A stretch of DNA of 64,000 nt. It comes from Nematostella vectensis. Lineage: Eukaryota; Cnidaria; Anthozoa; Actiniaria; Edwardsiidae. The position numbers were made by a program, and so were the translations under genes. Below are positions 23,801 to 36,067 of this stretch, one piece after another. The stretch lies in NCBI RefSeq assembly GCF_932526225.1, contig NC_064038.1, forward strand, positions 5,378,741 through 5,442,740. The letters run 5' to 3'. The notes below the pieces were generated by a model. The model did not search any database, was not told where the DNA came from, and worked only from the letters and a program-made list of their open reading frames with translations. Positions within the stretch are counted from its first letter, which is position 1; the number at the start of each line of letters is the position of its first letter.

Positions 23801-26800
23801 ATCTATACGTCATGCCTGCCCAGGTCAATAGGTAACTGGACCCATCTAGATCTATACGTCATGCCTCCCAGGCCAATAGGTCACTAGACCCATCTAGATC
23901 TATATGTCATGCCTGCCCAGGTCAATAGGTCACAAGACCCATCTAGATCTATACGTCATGCCTGCCCAGGTCAATAGGTCACAAGACCAATCTGGATCTA
24001 TACGTCATACCTGCCCAGGTCAATAGGTCACTAGACCCATCTAGATCTATACGTCATGCCTGCCCAGGTCAATAGGACACTAGACCCATCTAGATCTCTA
24101 CGTCATGCCTGCCCAGGTCAATAGGTCACAAGACCAATCTGGATCTAAACGTCATGCCTGCCCAGGTCAATAGGTCACTAGACTCATCAAGACCTATACG
24201 TCATGCCTCCCCAGGTCAATAGGTCACTAGACCCATCTAGATCTATACCTAATGCCTGCCCAGGTCAATAGGTCACAAGACCCATCTAGATCTATATGTC
24301 ATGCCTGCCCAGGTCAATAGGTCACTAGACCCATCTAGATCTATACGTCATGCCTGCCCAGGTCAATAGGTCACTAGACCCATCTAGATCTATACGTCAT
24401 GCCTGCCCAGGTCAATAGGTCACTAGACCCATCTAGATCTATACGTCATGCCTGCCCAGGTCAATAGGTCACTAGACCCATCTAGATCTATATGTCATGC
24501 CTGCCCAGGTCAATAGGTCACTAGACCCATCTAGATCTATATGTCATGCCTGCCCAGGTCAATAGGTCACTGGACCCATCTAGATCTTTGTGTCATGCCA
24601 GCCCAGGTCAATAGGTCACTAGATCCATCTAGATCAATACGTCATGCCTCCCAGGTCAATAGGTCACAAGACTCATCTAGATCTATATGTCATGCCTGCC
24701 CAGGTCAATAGGTCACTAGATCCATCTAGATCTATACGTCATGCCTCCCAGGTCAATAGGTCACAAGACCCATCTAGATCTCTACGTCATGCCTGCCCAG
24801 GTCAATAGGTCACTAGACCCATCTAGATCTATATGTCATGCCTGCCCAGGTCAATAGGACACTAGACCCATCTAGATCTATATGTCATGCCTGCCCAGGT
24901 CAATAGGTCACTAGACCCATCTAGATCTATACGTCATGCCTGCCCAGGTCAATAGGTCACAAGACCCATCTAGATCTATATGTCATGCCTGCCCAGGTCA
25001 ATAGGTCACTAGACCCATCTAGAGCTATATGTCATGTCTGCCCAGGTCAATGAGTCACTAGACTCATCTAGATCTATATGTCATGCCTGCCCAGGTCAAT
25101 AGGTCACTAGACCCATCTAGATATCTACGTCATGCCTGCCCAGGTCAATAGGTCACTAGACCCATCTAGATCTATACGTCATGCCTGCCCAGGTCAATAG
25201 GTCACTAGACTCATCTAGATCTATACGTCATGCCTCCCCAGGTCAATAGGTCACTAGACTCATCTAGATCTATACGTCATGCCTGCCCAGGTCAATAGGT
25301 CACTAGACCCATCTAGATCTATATGTCATGCCTCCCCAGGTCAATGAGTCACTAGACTCATCTAGATCTATATGTCATGCCTGCCCAGGTCAATAGGTCA
25401 CTAGACCCATCTAGATCTATACGTCATGCCTGCCCAGGTCAATAAGTTACTAGACCCATCTAGATCTATATGTCATGCCTGCCCAGGTCAATAGGTCACT
25501 AGACCCATCTAGATCTATACGTCCTGCCTCCCCAGGTCAATAGGCCGCTAGACCCATCTGGATATATATGTCATGCCTGCCTAGGTCAATAGGTCAAAAG
25601 ACCCATCTAGATCTATATGTCATGCCTGCCCAGGTCAATAGGACACTAGACCCATCTAGATCTATATGTCATGCCTGCCTAGGTCAATAGGTCAAAAGAC
25701 CCATCTAGATCTATACGTCATGCCTCCCCAGGTCAATAGGTCAAAAGACCCATCTAGATCTATACGTCATGCCTCCCCAGGTCAATAGATCACTAGACAC
25801 ATCTAGATCTATACGTCATGCCTCCCCAGGTCAATAGGTCACTAGACCCATCTAGATCTATATGTCATGCCTGCCCAGGTCAATAGGTCACTAGATCCAT
25901 CTAGATCTATACGTCATGCCTGCCCAGGTCAATAGGTCACTAGACCCATCTAGATCTATATGTCATGCCTGCCCAGGTCAATAGGTCACTAGATCCATCT
26001 AGATCTATACGTCATGCCTGCCCAGGTCAATAGGTCACTAGACCCATCTAGATCTATACGTCATGCCTCCCCAGGTCAATAGGTCACTAGATCCATCTAG
26101 ATCAATACGTCATGCCTCCCAGGTCAATAGGTCACTAGACCCATCTAGATCTATATGTCATGCCTGCCCAGGTCAATAGGTTACTAGACCCATCTAGATC
26201 AATACGTCATGCCGCTCCAGGTCAATAGGTCACTAGACCCATCTACATCTATACTTCATGCCTGCCCAGGTCAATAGGTCACTAGACTCATCTAGATCTT
26301 TGTGTCATACCAGCCCAGGTCAATAGGACACTAGACCCATCTAGACCTATACGTCATGCCTCTCAGGTCAATAGGTCACTAGATCCATCTAGATCTATAT
26401 GTCATGCCTGCCCAGGTCAATAGGTCACTAGATCCATCTAGATCTATACGTCATGCCTGCCCAGGTCAATAGGTCACAAGACCCATCTAGATCTATATGT
26501 CATGCCTGCCCAGGTCAATAGGTCACTAGACCCATCTAGATCTATACGTCATGCCTGCCCAGGTCAATAGGTCACTAGACCCATCTAGATTTATACGCCA
26601 TGCCTGCCCAGGTCAATAGGTCACTAGACCCATCTAGATCTATACGTCAATCCTCCCCAGGTCAATAGGTCACTAGACCTATCTAGATCTATATGTCATG
26701 CCTGCCCAGGTCAATAGGTCACTAGACCCATCTAGATCTATATGTCATGCCTGCCCAGGTCAATAGGTCACTGGACCCATCTAGATCTATACGTCATGCC

Positions 26801-29800
26801 TCCGCTGGTCAATAGGTCACTAGATCTATCTATATCAATACGTCATGCCTCCCAGGTCAATAGGTCACTAGATCCATCTAGATCTATATGTCATGCCTCC
26901 CCAGGTCAATAGGTCACTAGACCCATCTAGATCTATATGTCATGCCTGCCCAGGTGAATAGGTCACTAGACCCATCTAGATCTATATGTCATGCCTGCCC
27001 AGGTCAATAGGTCACTGGAGCCATCTAGATCTATACGTCATGTCTCCCCAGGTCAATAGGTCACTATACTCATCTAGATCTATACGTCATGCCTCCCAGG
27101 TCGATAGGTCACTGGACCCATCTAGATCTTTGTGTCATACCAGCCCAGGTCAATAGGACACTAGACCCATCTAGACCTATACGTCATGCCTCTCAGGTCA
27201 ATAGGTCACTAGATCCATCTAGATCTATGTCATGCCTGCCCAGGTCAATAGGTCACTAGACCCATCTAGATCTATACGTCATGCCTGCCCAGGTCAATAG
27301 GTCACTAGATCCATCTAGATCTATATGTCATGCCTCCCCAGGTCAATAGGTCACTAGACCCATCTAGATCTATATGTCATGCCTGCCCAGGTAAATAGGT
27401 CACTAGACCCATCTAGATCTATATGTCATGCCTGCCCAGGTCAATAGGTCACTGGAGCCATCTAGATCTATACGTCATGCCTCCCCAGGTCAATAGGTCA
27501 CTATACTCATCTAGATCTATACGTCATGCCTCCCAGGTCGATAGGTCACTGGACCCATCTAGATCTTTGTGTCATACCAGCCCAGGTCAATAGGACACTA
27601 GACCCATCTAGACCTATACGTCATGCCTCTCAGGTCAATAGGTCACTAGATCCATCTAGATCTATATGTCATGCCTGCCCAGGTCAATAGGTCACTAGAC
27701 CCATCTAGATGTATACGTCATGCCTGCCCAGGTCAATAGGTCACTAGATCCATCTAGATCTATATGTCATGCCTGCCCAGGTCAATAGGACACTAGACCC
27801 ATCTAGATCTATACGTCATGCCTGCCCAGGTCAATAGGACACTAGACCCATCTAGATCTATATGTCATGCCAGCCCAGGTCAATAGGTCAATAGATCCAT
27901 CTAGATCAATACGTCATGCCTCCCAGGTCAATAGGTCACTAGACCCATCTAGATCTATATGTCATGCCTGCCCAGGTCAATAGGTCACTAGACCCATCTA
28001 GATCTATATGTCATGCCAGCCCAGGTCAATAGGTTAATAAATCCATCTAGATCAATACGTCATGCCTCCCAGGTCAATAGGTCACTAGACCCATCTAGAT
28101 CTATACGTCATGCCTGCCCAGGTCAATAGGTCACTAGACCCATCTAGAGCTATATGTCATGTCTGCCCAGGTCAATGAGTCACTAGACTCATCTAGATCT
28201 ATATGTCATGCCTGCCCAGGTCAATAGGTCACTAGACCCATCTAGATCTCTACGTCATGCCTGCCCAGGTCAATAGGTCACTAGACCCATCTAGATCTAT
28301 ACGTCATGCCTGCCCAGGTCAATAGGTCACTAGACTCATCTAGATCTATACGTCATGCCTCCCCAGGTCAATAGGTCACTAGACTCATCTAGATCTATAC
28401 GTCATGCCTGCCCAGGTCAATAGGTCACTAGACCCATCTAGATCTATATGTCATGCCTCCCCAGGTCAATGAGTCACTAGACTCATCTAGATCTATATGT
28501 CATGCCTGCCCAGGTCAATAGGTCACTAGACCCATCTAGATCTATACGTCATGCCTGCCCAGGTCAATAAGTTACTAGACCCATCTAGATCTATATGTCA
28601 TGCCTGCCCAGGTCAATAGGTCACTAGACCCATCTAGATCTATACGTCCTGCCTCCCCAGGTCAATAGGCCGCTAGACCCATCTGGATATATATGTCATG
28701 CCTGCCTAGGTCAATAGGTCAAAAGACCCATCTAGATCTATATGTCATGCCTGCCCAGGTCAATAGGACACTAGACCCATCTAGATCTATATGTCATGCC
28801 TGCCTAGGTCAGTAGGTCAAAAGACCCATCTAGATCTATACGTCATGCCTCCCCAGGTCAATAGGTCAAAAGACCCATCTAGATCTATACGTCATGCCTC
28901 CCCAGGTCAATAGATCACTAGACCCATCTAGATCTATACGTCATGCCTCCCCAGGTCAATAGGTCACTAGACCCATCTAGATCTATATGTCATGCCTGCC
29001 CAGGTCAATAGGTCACTAGATCCATCTAGATCTATACGTCATGCCTGCCCAGGTCAATAGGTCACTAGACCCATCTAGATCTATATGTCATGCCTGCCCA
29101 GGTCAATAGGTCACTAGATCCATCTAGATCTATACGTCATGCCTGCCCAGGTCAATAGGTCACTAGACCCATCTAGATCTATACGTCATGCCTCCCCAGG
29201 TCAATAGGTCACTAGATCCATCTAGATCAATACGTCATGCCTCCCAGGTCAATAGGTCACTAGACCCATCTAGATCTATATGTCATGCCTGCCCAGGTCA
29301 ATAGGTTACTAGACCCATCTAGATCAATACGTCATGCCTCTCCAGGTCAATAGGTCACTAGACCCATCTACATCTATACTTCATGCCTGCCCAGGTCAAT
29401 AGGTCACTAGACTCATCTAGATCTATATGTCATGCTTGCCCAGGTCAATAGGTCACTAGACCCATCTAGATCTCTTTGTCATGTCTGCCCAGGTCAATAG
29501 GTCACAAGACTCATCTAGATCTATATGTCATGCCTGCCCAGGTCAATAGGTCACTAGATCCATCTAGATCTATACGTCATGCCTGCCCAGGTCAATAGGT
29601 CACTAGACCCATCTAGATCTATACGTCACGCCTCTCCAGGTCAATAGGTCACTAGACCCATCTAGATCTATATGTCATGCCTGCCCAGGTCAATAGGTCA
29701 CTAGACCCATCTAGATCTATACGTCATGCCTCTCCAGGTCAATAGGTCACTAGACCCATCTACATCTATACTTCATGCCTGCCCAGGTCAATAGGTCACT

Positions 29801-32800
29801 AGACTCATCTAGATCTATACGTCATGCTTGCCCAGGTCAATAGGTCACTAGACCCATCTAGATCTATATGTCATGCCTGCCCAGGTCAATAGGTCAAAAG
29901 ACCCATCTTGATTTATACATCACGCCTGCCCTTCTCCTTTTTAACTACACACCGAAACTCAGCTATCCTCTTTTCTACCAACCAAGGTGTCAACAGAAGC
30001 CGAATTAATAATTTCTAATTGCTGTAAATGAGCCAGTAAGTTGGCGCATGTCCTTTAAAAAGGGTTCTTCAAGGCAATATTGAGATGTTTGCCCTCCCAA
30101 TCTCCTTGACATCTTACCTTCCATTTGACCACGCGGCACCTGATGTCTGACAAACACTCGAGTTGGCATGGATTCAGTGGACCCAGACGAGTTGCTTGCC
30201 ACGCACATGTACCTTCCTTGGTCATCCGCGCAAATGTCCCGCTTGCAGTACTCCCTTTGGTCGCCATCCGGGAGGGGAAGGTCATTCTTGTACCACTGGA
30301 AAGTTGGTGCAGGGTCCCCCAGGGCGTCGCAGTACAGGCGAAGCGTCCCACCTAACACAGTGTGGACTTCTGGGTATTCGGGTTGACTTGTGATGATAGG
30401 CCGACCTGAAAAGTAGAAAGGATAACTTGCAAAATTATACACGAACGCGCACTATAAAAGGGACTTGCCTTAGGCCAGCTGTCATTCGTCATTTGACATC
30501 ACTGGGTGCAGAGCTCCGTAGAGAAAAGCCAGAAAGCTATTATAGAGTCCAAAATTATCCAAAAACGCACCATTGAAGTTAACACAGTCTACACAACAAC
30601 CTTTTCTTGTAACAGATCGGAAAATAGTGAGGATAAGATAGGTTTTGATGTGATGAATATTTCAAATTCGTTGTTTTACGTGCGCGAGCACCTGAATGAC
30701 GCCATTTCAAATTAGCGCGCGCGCTGTGTTTGACTTCTAAATGACAATTTTTGTTCTTGTTTTTGTAGAGAACTGACTCCAAACACTTTTCCGAATATGT
30801 CTTAAAGTTCTTTAACATTCTCTTGTACTTTGAAGTTGTCGTAGTTTGTCCTAAGGCTTTACGTTTTGCTGTGTTTTCTTCTGGCCGTTTCAGAGGTCCT
30901 CACTCAATGAAGTCTAGTTGTAAATGACGACGACTTGCGTGAGAGCTTGCAAAAAAGAGGGCTAGACCGGTATGTGGCACTGAGAAGAAGGGGGAGTGGA
31001 GAAGTCTCAATCTCGAGTTTTTGTTTACGAAAGTTCCGAAGTCTTGATTTTTCAAATTTTATTTGTCATGGAGCCTCGTCTTTTCTTCCTACTACGGTCT
31101 CGGAGTCTCTGATTTTTAGACGCGATCTCGGAATATCGGAGTTTGATTAACAGGATCTGTTTTATGTTGATAGTTGTTGTTGTCAGTTCGGTACTGGACT
31201 TGCACGTGACCGGGAATAGCCTAATATACCAAGCCAATCATACTCCAACATAGAAAAAAAACATGTGACGTTCTCTTGGGTGACCGTGCCGGTATTTATA
31301 TTTATTTTACCAGAAACATGATTCTCATGGGCGCGCGCTCTTATCTTCGACATAACGACATGGACATAACGACATAAGAGAAAAACATGTTTTTTTCTTT
31401 TATGTTGTTATGTCTATGTCGTTATGTCGGGCTAAACATAGTGAGCGCGCCCATGTCGTTATGTAGTTATGTTGCTAGTGTGCACTAGGCATAACAAGAA
31501 AAATTTCATCATCGAGTCTCGCGCTTGCAGTATTATCGAACAAAAGCTCGGGCTCTGATTCCGAAATTTGACTAAAGTCTCAGGCTCGGATTTTGAAACG
31601 CGGGTCTTGGCGCCTCGGCAATTTTCGGATTTACCCATCACTACCCCTAGAAGAGCCGTGACAGCTAGTGGCATAAGCTGAGCTTCTCAAGCCAGTGGAC
31701 CGGGATTCAATCCCATGCCAAGTCAGCGATGGATTTTGTCAAACATGTGAAAACCTGTCTCTTTCAATTCAAAGTCCCTAAAAGGACATTAGACTCCACC
31801 TTGGAGCTATTAGTTATTAGATCATAATCAATCATCTGAAAAGGGGCAAATCGTTTCAAGGAAAAGACAGGATATCAAAAACGAGGGCTGGGTCATTTGT
31901 TTACCATTGATTCTCTTTAAGGAGGAGCATCCTATTACCAGCTTCATGAGACAGCCATTATCGTTGACACTCTGAAACTCACATTAACTAAACTTGATAT
32001 AACCATTGATTTCTTCCTATAGTAGCAGTTTTATATCAAGGATGTGATGCTATAGACCCACTTTAGTAAGTCTAACAGAGTTGAAGCTACAATAGCAGCC
32101 AGCTTTATACTTACTGAACTGATGTGTTTCCGAGGGATTTTGAAGAGATAGCTTTGCCCATTCAGTAAACACATAGTCGCCATTAGAGTTTGCAACACGA
32201 CATATGTAATGCCCCTCATCAAGCTTGGAGACATTCTTAACACGAAGGAGGGAACCAGTTTGCCCTGAAAATTCAACGTGGTATGGATGAGTCATGGATA
32301 CAATGGGCGGGGGGGGGGGGGGGGGGCAGGGCTCACGCCCATAGGCCCCTTGGGGTACTGGGGGTCAAATGACACCACGCTGCCTAGAAAAGTTTTTTCT
32401 CCTTATTTAGGGCTCCACCAAAGGTGAGTGCAATTCGAGAATCTCTTTGCGGGTAATATGGAAGTGAAGCTTCGATTGAGTTCAGTAATTTTAAACTTTT
32501 AATTAAAAGCCTCAATATACAGCTTACAGGCTTCTCTCTATTAAAGAAGACAGGTATCTCATGATCATCCTTTCTATCCTATCCAGGATCAAAACACAAC
32601 AGACTTGTGTTTGATGGTGATAGCTTACGGACTGCAGTAAAATTTAAAAAAAATCTAATTATGATTTTAGTGATAACTCTTAGAGTTACAAAATGTGTTG
32701 ACCACACCCAATGTGCCGTCTATTAAAATACTGTAACAACAGGTAAATTCGTTGCTTTTGGATACACCTGTGCTATTCCATAGTGTTAAGATTGGATTTG

Positions 32801-34437
32801 CCAGTGATTACCTCCATCTGTTTTTATGGTAGTCAACCCTCCCATCTGAGATTGAAAGTGGGCTGTATAGGCCAACAGTTAGTCCCCCCTTCCCCCCACA
32901 AAAAAAACTGGCTTATAAATACATATCACAAGTGATGACATGAATAATGTCAACTACACACCTTCTAAAGCTTTCTTGCTCTTAAACCATTGGTAGTTGA
33001 GAGGCTGGTGACCTGTTGCACCACACGATAGCACAGCATTTGCTCCTACAGCAACCATTATATTTCCTGGTTGCCTGGTAACAACTGGATGTCCTTTGGT
33101 GAGAAAAAGTGGCATCAAGCTTTGAGTGGGCTTGTAAAGGGAGTGTTCATTGGGGATAGGGGGTTGTCCAGGGAAGGACTCCGCAGGAGAGACTCTGTTT
33201 TGTTATTGAGTAATTGAAGATAATGACCAAAATTTTAAAACCAACCAAGAGTTTTCTCTCAACCGACTACTTGCAGCCAAGTTGTTTGTTTTAGTAAGCC
33301 TTATCATCAATATCATTTTTATCTAGTTTTCTTCCTCTTTTTTAAAGCCTTCATGTAGCCACTGATTCGAGAAACACATCCTTTAATTGCAAAACAAATG
33401 ATAGTACTAGAGGATTTGTTTTTCAAGTCAGTGGCTAAAGATAGGGTACTTTCATGCAAAGCTTTATCAGCCCCTCCCTCTCCATCAGCCCCTCCCTCTC
33501 CATGGCTCTTCCCTCTCCATGGCTCTTCCCTCTCCATGGCTCCTCCCTCTCCATCAGCCCCTCCCTCTCCATCAGCCCTTCCCTCTTCATGGCTCCTCCC
33601 TCTCCATCAGCCCCTCTCTCTCCATGGCTCCTCCCTCTCCATCAGCCCCTCCCTCTCCATGGCCCCTCCCTCTCCATCAGCCCCTCCCTCTCCATCAGCT
33701 CTTCCCTCTCCATGGCTTCTCCCTCTCCATCAGCCCCTCCCTTTCCATGGCTCCTCCCTCTCCATGGCTCCTCCCTCTCCATGGCTCCTCCCTCTCCATG
33801 GCTCCTCCCTCTCCATCAGCCCCTCTCCATGGCTCCTCCCTCTCCATCAGCCCCTCCCTCTCCATGGCTCCTCCCTCTCCATCGGCCCCTCCCTCTCCAT
33901 GGCTCCTCCCTCTCCATCAGCCCCTCCCTCTCTATCAGCCCCTCCCTCTCCATCAGCCCCTCTCTCTCCATGGCTCCTCCCTCTACATGGCTCCTCCCTC
34001 TACATCAGCCCCTCCCTCTCCATGGCTCCTCCCTCTCCATCAGCCCCTCCCTCTCCGTCACCCCACCCTCTCCATGGCCCCTGAGTTAGCAACATACCCA
34101 CCATATATTTCACTAACCATATAGAAGTTGAATCATGGACTGCTTTTTATTGCTTTGTGGCAGTTTCTGTACCCAACCTGATAGCTCATCTAGTGTGACA
34201 CTGCGTCGAGCCAAATCATCAAATAATTCCTGAGTAGGACTCCTGCACTTCAAGGTTGCCATGGCAAATGACTCGACTTGGTGAGCTCTGTACGTATCTG
34301 GTGGCATGACATGGATTAGTTCCCGCCAGGTAGGAGTATTGCTCTCATCAAGAATATGTGCTAGCTTCTCTCTTAGAACGTTTGGAAGATCAGAGATTGT
34401 TGGACAGCATGCGGCCATACTCCTAATGGACCTGGCT
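17821..34437 (-). CDS. MALT1: MALT1-like paracaspase gene A, copy 1 (A1), ten coding exons
   Basis: Paracaspase of the MALT1 family; in vertebrates it is a scaffold and Arg-specific protease in the CARD-BCL10-MALT1 complex upstream of NF-kB. Exons in transcript order: 34437-34118 (ATG at 34418; the first 19 bases are 5' UTR after an acceptor), 33093-32962, 32264-32115, 30405-30118, 23540-23413, 22442-22282, 21959-21858, 20256-20135, 19206-19064, 17931-17821. All phases join, giving 545 residues. Domains: death domain 1-100; Ig1 about 101-194 (LSCGATG ... DEGHYICRV); Ig2 about 195-290 (RLYCDALGD ... DDQGRYMCVA); paracaspase about 291-460 (KVALLIGN, catalytic H369 in YFAGHG, catalytic C418 in LDCCR, acidic pocket residues D319, D416 and probably E429); C-terminal beta-sandwich ending in IACQN. 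About 25 residues present in human MALT1 between C418 and E429 are absent. No C-terminal TRAF6-motif tail. Intron 4 is 6.6 kb and mostly satellite. Confidence 0.87.
18384..18531. mobile_element. Inverted-repeat element around AGCATGCT arms (copy 1)
   Basis: Perfect 16-base inverted arms CGAAAAGCATGCTGGG (18384-18399) and CCCAGCATGCTTTTCG (18516-18531), inside intron 9 of A1. The same structure is at 44266-44413. Confidence 0.5.
18686..18775 (+). other. Candidate 29-codon small ORF, opposite strand of intron 9
   Basis: A frame starting MANKSSLKWHSHARLRKF and ending in VKYP-stop. It follows a GCCGCCATTTT element and a polypyrimidine tract ending in TATAG. The same frame is identical in the duplicate (44571-44660). 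Possibly an exon of an unrecognised gene, or chance. Confidence 0.2.
19352..19395 (-). pseudogene. Relic partial duplicate of gene A exon 9 (copy 1)
   Basis: The minus strand reads acceptor-like GTGACAAAG, then codons for ILVAPVTIHER, then a TGA. This parallels the true exon 9 start (GTGACAG, then IPEDPVTVHERDGV) about 190 bases further on. It is a decayed tandem duplicate of the exon's first third with its acceptor. Present again at 45237-45280. Confidence 0.5.
20346..20665. repeat. ~50-bp G-rich minisatellite in intron 7 of A1
   Basis: About six units with AGGAGG(G/C)GAGAGA, then AGCCTCAATGGGGGAGGGG and TGGGGTAG. The duplicate is at 46302-46612. Confidence 0.85.
21360..21800. repeat. ~34-bp minisatellite in intron 7 of A1
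   Basis: Units of CGTATCACGTACAATGTACG followed by GCAACAATCGATAA, shortening to about 28-30 bases downstream. The duplicate array at 47320-47590 is much shorter. Confidence 0.85.
22680..23212. repeat. 73-80-bp minisatellite in intron 5 of A1, seven units
   Basis: Units contain GCAGGTCATTT, an A/T block, a C tract, GTGCCCCCAGTGCCC and CCCCCAGCTACGGCCCT. The second duplicate retains only one unit (48595-48680). Confidence 0.9.
23672..29935. repeat. 49-bp satellite array in intron 4 of A1 (about 127 units)
   Basis: Head-to-tail units of 49 bases made of GTCATGCCTGCCC, AGGTCAATAGGTCACTAG and ACCCATCTAGATCTATA(C/T). Nearly every unit keeps AGGTCAATAGGTCA, a direct repeat of the nuclear-receptor half-site AGGTCA with a two-base spacer (DR2). 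Part of the units also have ACGTCAT, a CRE/ATF-like half-site. A block starting near 24990 is repeated at an exact offset of 3125 bases from near 28115, ending at about 26298 / 29423. Confidence 0.97.
31327..31454. mobile_element. Fold-back (long hairpin) element in intron 3 of A1
   Basis: Outer arms CATGGGCGCGCGCTC and GAGCGCGCCCATG. Inner arms are built from CGACATAACGACATGGACA and its near complement TGTCTATGTCGTTATGTCG, with ACATGT near the centre. The duplicate is at 53394-53523. Confidence 0.7.
31650..31835 (+). repeat. Possible tRNA-derived SINE (copy 1)
   Basis: GCTAGTGGCATAAGC resembles a pol III A box, and CCGGGATTCAATCCC resembles a T-arm/B box about 45 bases later. A tail (CAAAGTCCCTAAAAGGACAT) follows. 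The tRNA identity is not clear. The same sequence is at 53719-53905. Confidence 0.35.
33468..34078. repeat. 18-bp CT-rich minisatellite in intron 1 of A1
   Basis: Units alternate CCCTCTCCATCAGCCCCT and CCCTCTCCATGGCTCCT. The unit length keeps all three plus frames open, giving 200-codon spurious frames. The duplicate has grown about threefold. Confidence 0.95.
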
Positions 34438-35632
34438 CTGAAAAAAAAATAATAATAAGTGCTTTTTACTCTATTAATAAAGTGGATCGGTGGAGTGTGG
34501 AGTGAAGTTTGATAAAAATAGATGGAGGTGGTCAGTATAAACTTATTAAATTTATACCACTTTACAGTGGAAAAAATGCCAAAATACTTGTTGATGCTTA
34601 CACAAATGGGCTAAATTTGACCAGAATAGTAGTGAAATAAAACAAAAACCCTTTAAAAACATAGCGGAAAACTAGAGAAATGTTCTAGGTCTGCTATACA
34701 ACACTTCAAGTAAAAGATTTCCAATAATATCCAGAACTTACCACGCTCACGCAAAATATACGTTCATGGCATCAAAGGGAACACGATTCCAAATTCATGA
34801 CCAACTTATTATTTGTGCTTGAATATATCGAAACCCCATTTGGTTTATTTTGGAAGGTCAGCGGGCATCCATCGTAGGTATGCGTTCTTGTATACAAAAT
34901 TACTGTGGGGAGAGGGGAGATCAGTACTTTCCTTACAGCTCCAAAAAACATAAACGTCTTACGACAGTCAAAATCTAGTATTTACCTGGAAATAATATTT
35001 ATTTAGAATTCTATTTTTGCACATTTTACATTTAGTTTTGATTTTGCTTTGTGAAACGTATCGTTAATTTAAGCCAATTTATCCCTCCCCCCGTGAGTGC
35101 ATTAACACTTCCGGTGTCTGGTTCAAGGAAGTTGTAAGCTGTAGTTTTCCCCGAAATGTTCTCTTTTGTCAACGATTACGTTGTTCCTAAAGTTGTCTTT
35201 TTAGCGTAACCAGGGAATAAGCTGAGTTGTTATAACACTGAACCTTTTTAACCTGGGGAAAGTTACTTACGTAAATCCGGATAGTGGAGTGAATTTTTGC
35301 TGAAGCGAAGACAAATCCTTCGGGATATTTCTTGAGTCCTGCAGACAACCAAACAACCAAAACACAAAAAAGGTAAAACTTCCTCATACTTATTTGATTC
35401 ATGTTGAATATCGTGTTTGAGCTTTTTTAATTTGCACTCTTTAATTCTATAACAATGTCGATCATTTGCAAACGTAGAGAATAAATAGTATTTTTGAATT
35501 ACTTACTTTTAAAAGCAGGAAGTCATTAGAAACTCTAAATTGAATATTCCTCTTCAAGCCAAACCTATTGATGGCAATAAAATGGGGTCAATTTATACCG
35601 ATGATTGTTTATGTTTTCTTGCAGTCCCTGTC
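34438..35632. promoter_or_regulatory. Head-to-head upstream region between MALT1-like A1 and the B first exon (copy 1)
   Basis: About 1.2 kb separate the A1 ATG exon (minus) and the B ATG (35633, plus). It includes a candidate non-coding 5' exon of A with donor GTAAGTAAC just below 35271, and another donor-like GTAAGTAATTC on the minus strand near 35515. Transcription of both genes must start in or near this interval. No TATA box was convincingly identified. Confidence 0.4.
35271..35402 (-). other. Candidate upstream exon with signal-peptide-like uORF (copy 1)
   Basis: The minus strand encodes MNQISMRKFYLFCVLVVWL followed by SAG and a polar segment up to a strong donor (TAC then GTAAGTAAC). 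Joined to the A1 exon 1 acceptor the frame continues only four codons (SQVH) to TAG, four bases before the A1 ATG. It is therefore a 48-codon upstream ORF rather than part of the MALT1 protein. Retained in copy 2 (58575-58706). Whether it is transcribed is unknown. Confidence 0.3.
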
Positions 35633-35800
35633 ATGGCGCCCAAATGTGATAAACAGAAGTATTATAATGCTCAAATACGTGAGCTTCCTTACAGTATAAT
35701 ACACAAGCTGTCGGCCATGCTGGATGATCCATACAATAAGACCTTGAACTGGCAAGGACTGATAAGTGTTATGCCAGAGGGTTCCTACTCTCAATTGCAG
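35633..35800 (+). pseudogene. Orphan first coding exon of MALT1-like gene B (truncated by duplication)
   Basis: Fifty-six codons of the N-terminal half of a death domain, beginning MAPKCDKQKYYNAQIRELPY and ending SYSQLQ before donor GTAATA. It matches exon 1 of the full gene B at 58937 with one residue change (C5 against Y5). The rest of the gene is missing because the segmental-duplication junction lies at 36067/36068, where retroelement sequence begins. Confidence 0.85.
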
Positions 35801-36067
35801 GTAATACACACAGCAAATGCGGCCAAGGGTCAAGCAGGGGATGGGGGGAGGGGGTAGAGGGGCAGGTGTAGGTGTGAGGGGGGGGGGGGGTGAATAGCGG
35901 TATGTAAATCCGCCGATCCGCTACATTTTCGGGGCAAATCCGTAGATCCGCAGATATTTTTTAGATCCGCATGGTTTGACAGATAAACAATAGCATCAAT
36001 TGAAATTCATTTAAAATCAAATCAGTCAAAATCCGAAATCCGTGCCCAAATTGTCAACAGATCCGTG

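Noticed and set aside
23672-29935. CRISPR-like regular array
   Set aside because: Units are contiguous 49-bp tandem copies with no unique spacers, in an animal-type gene; it is a satellite.
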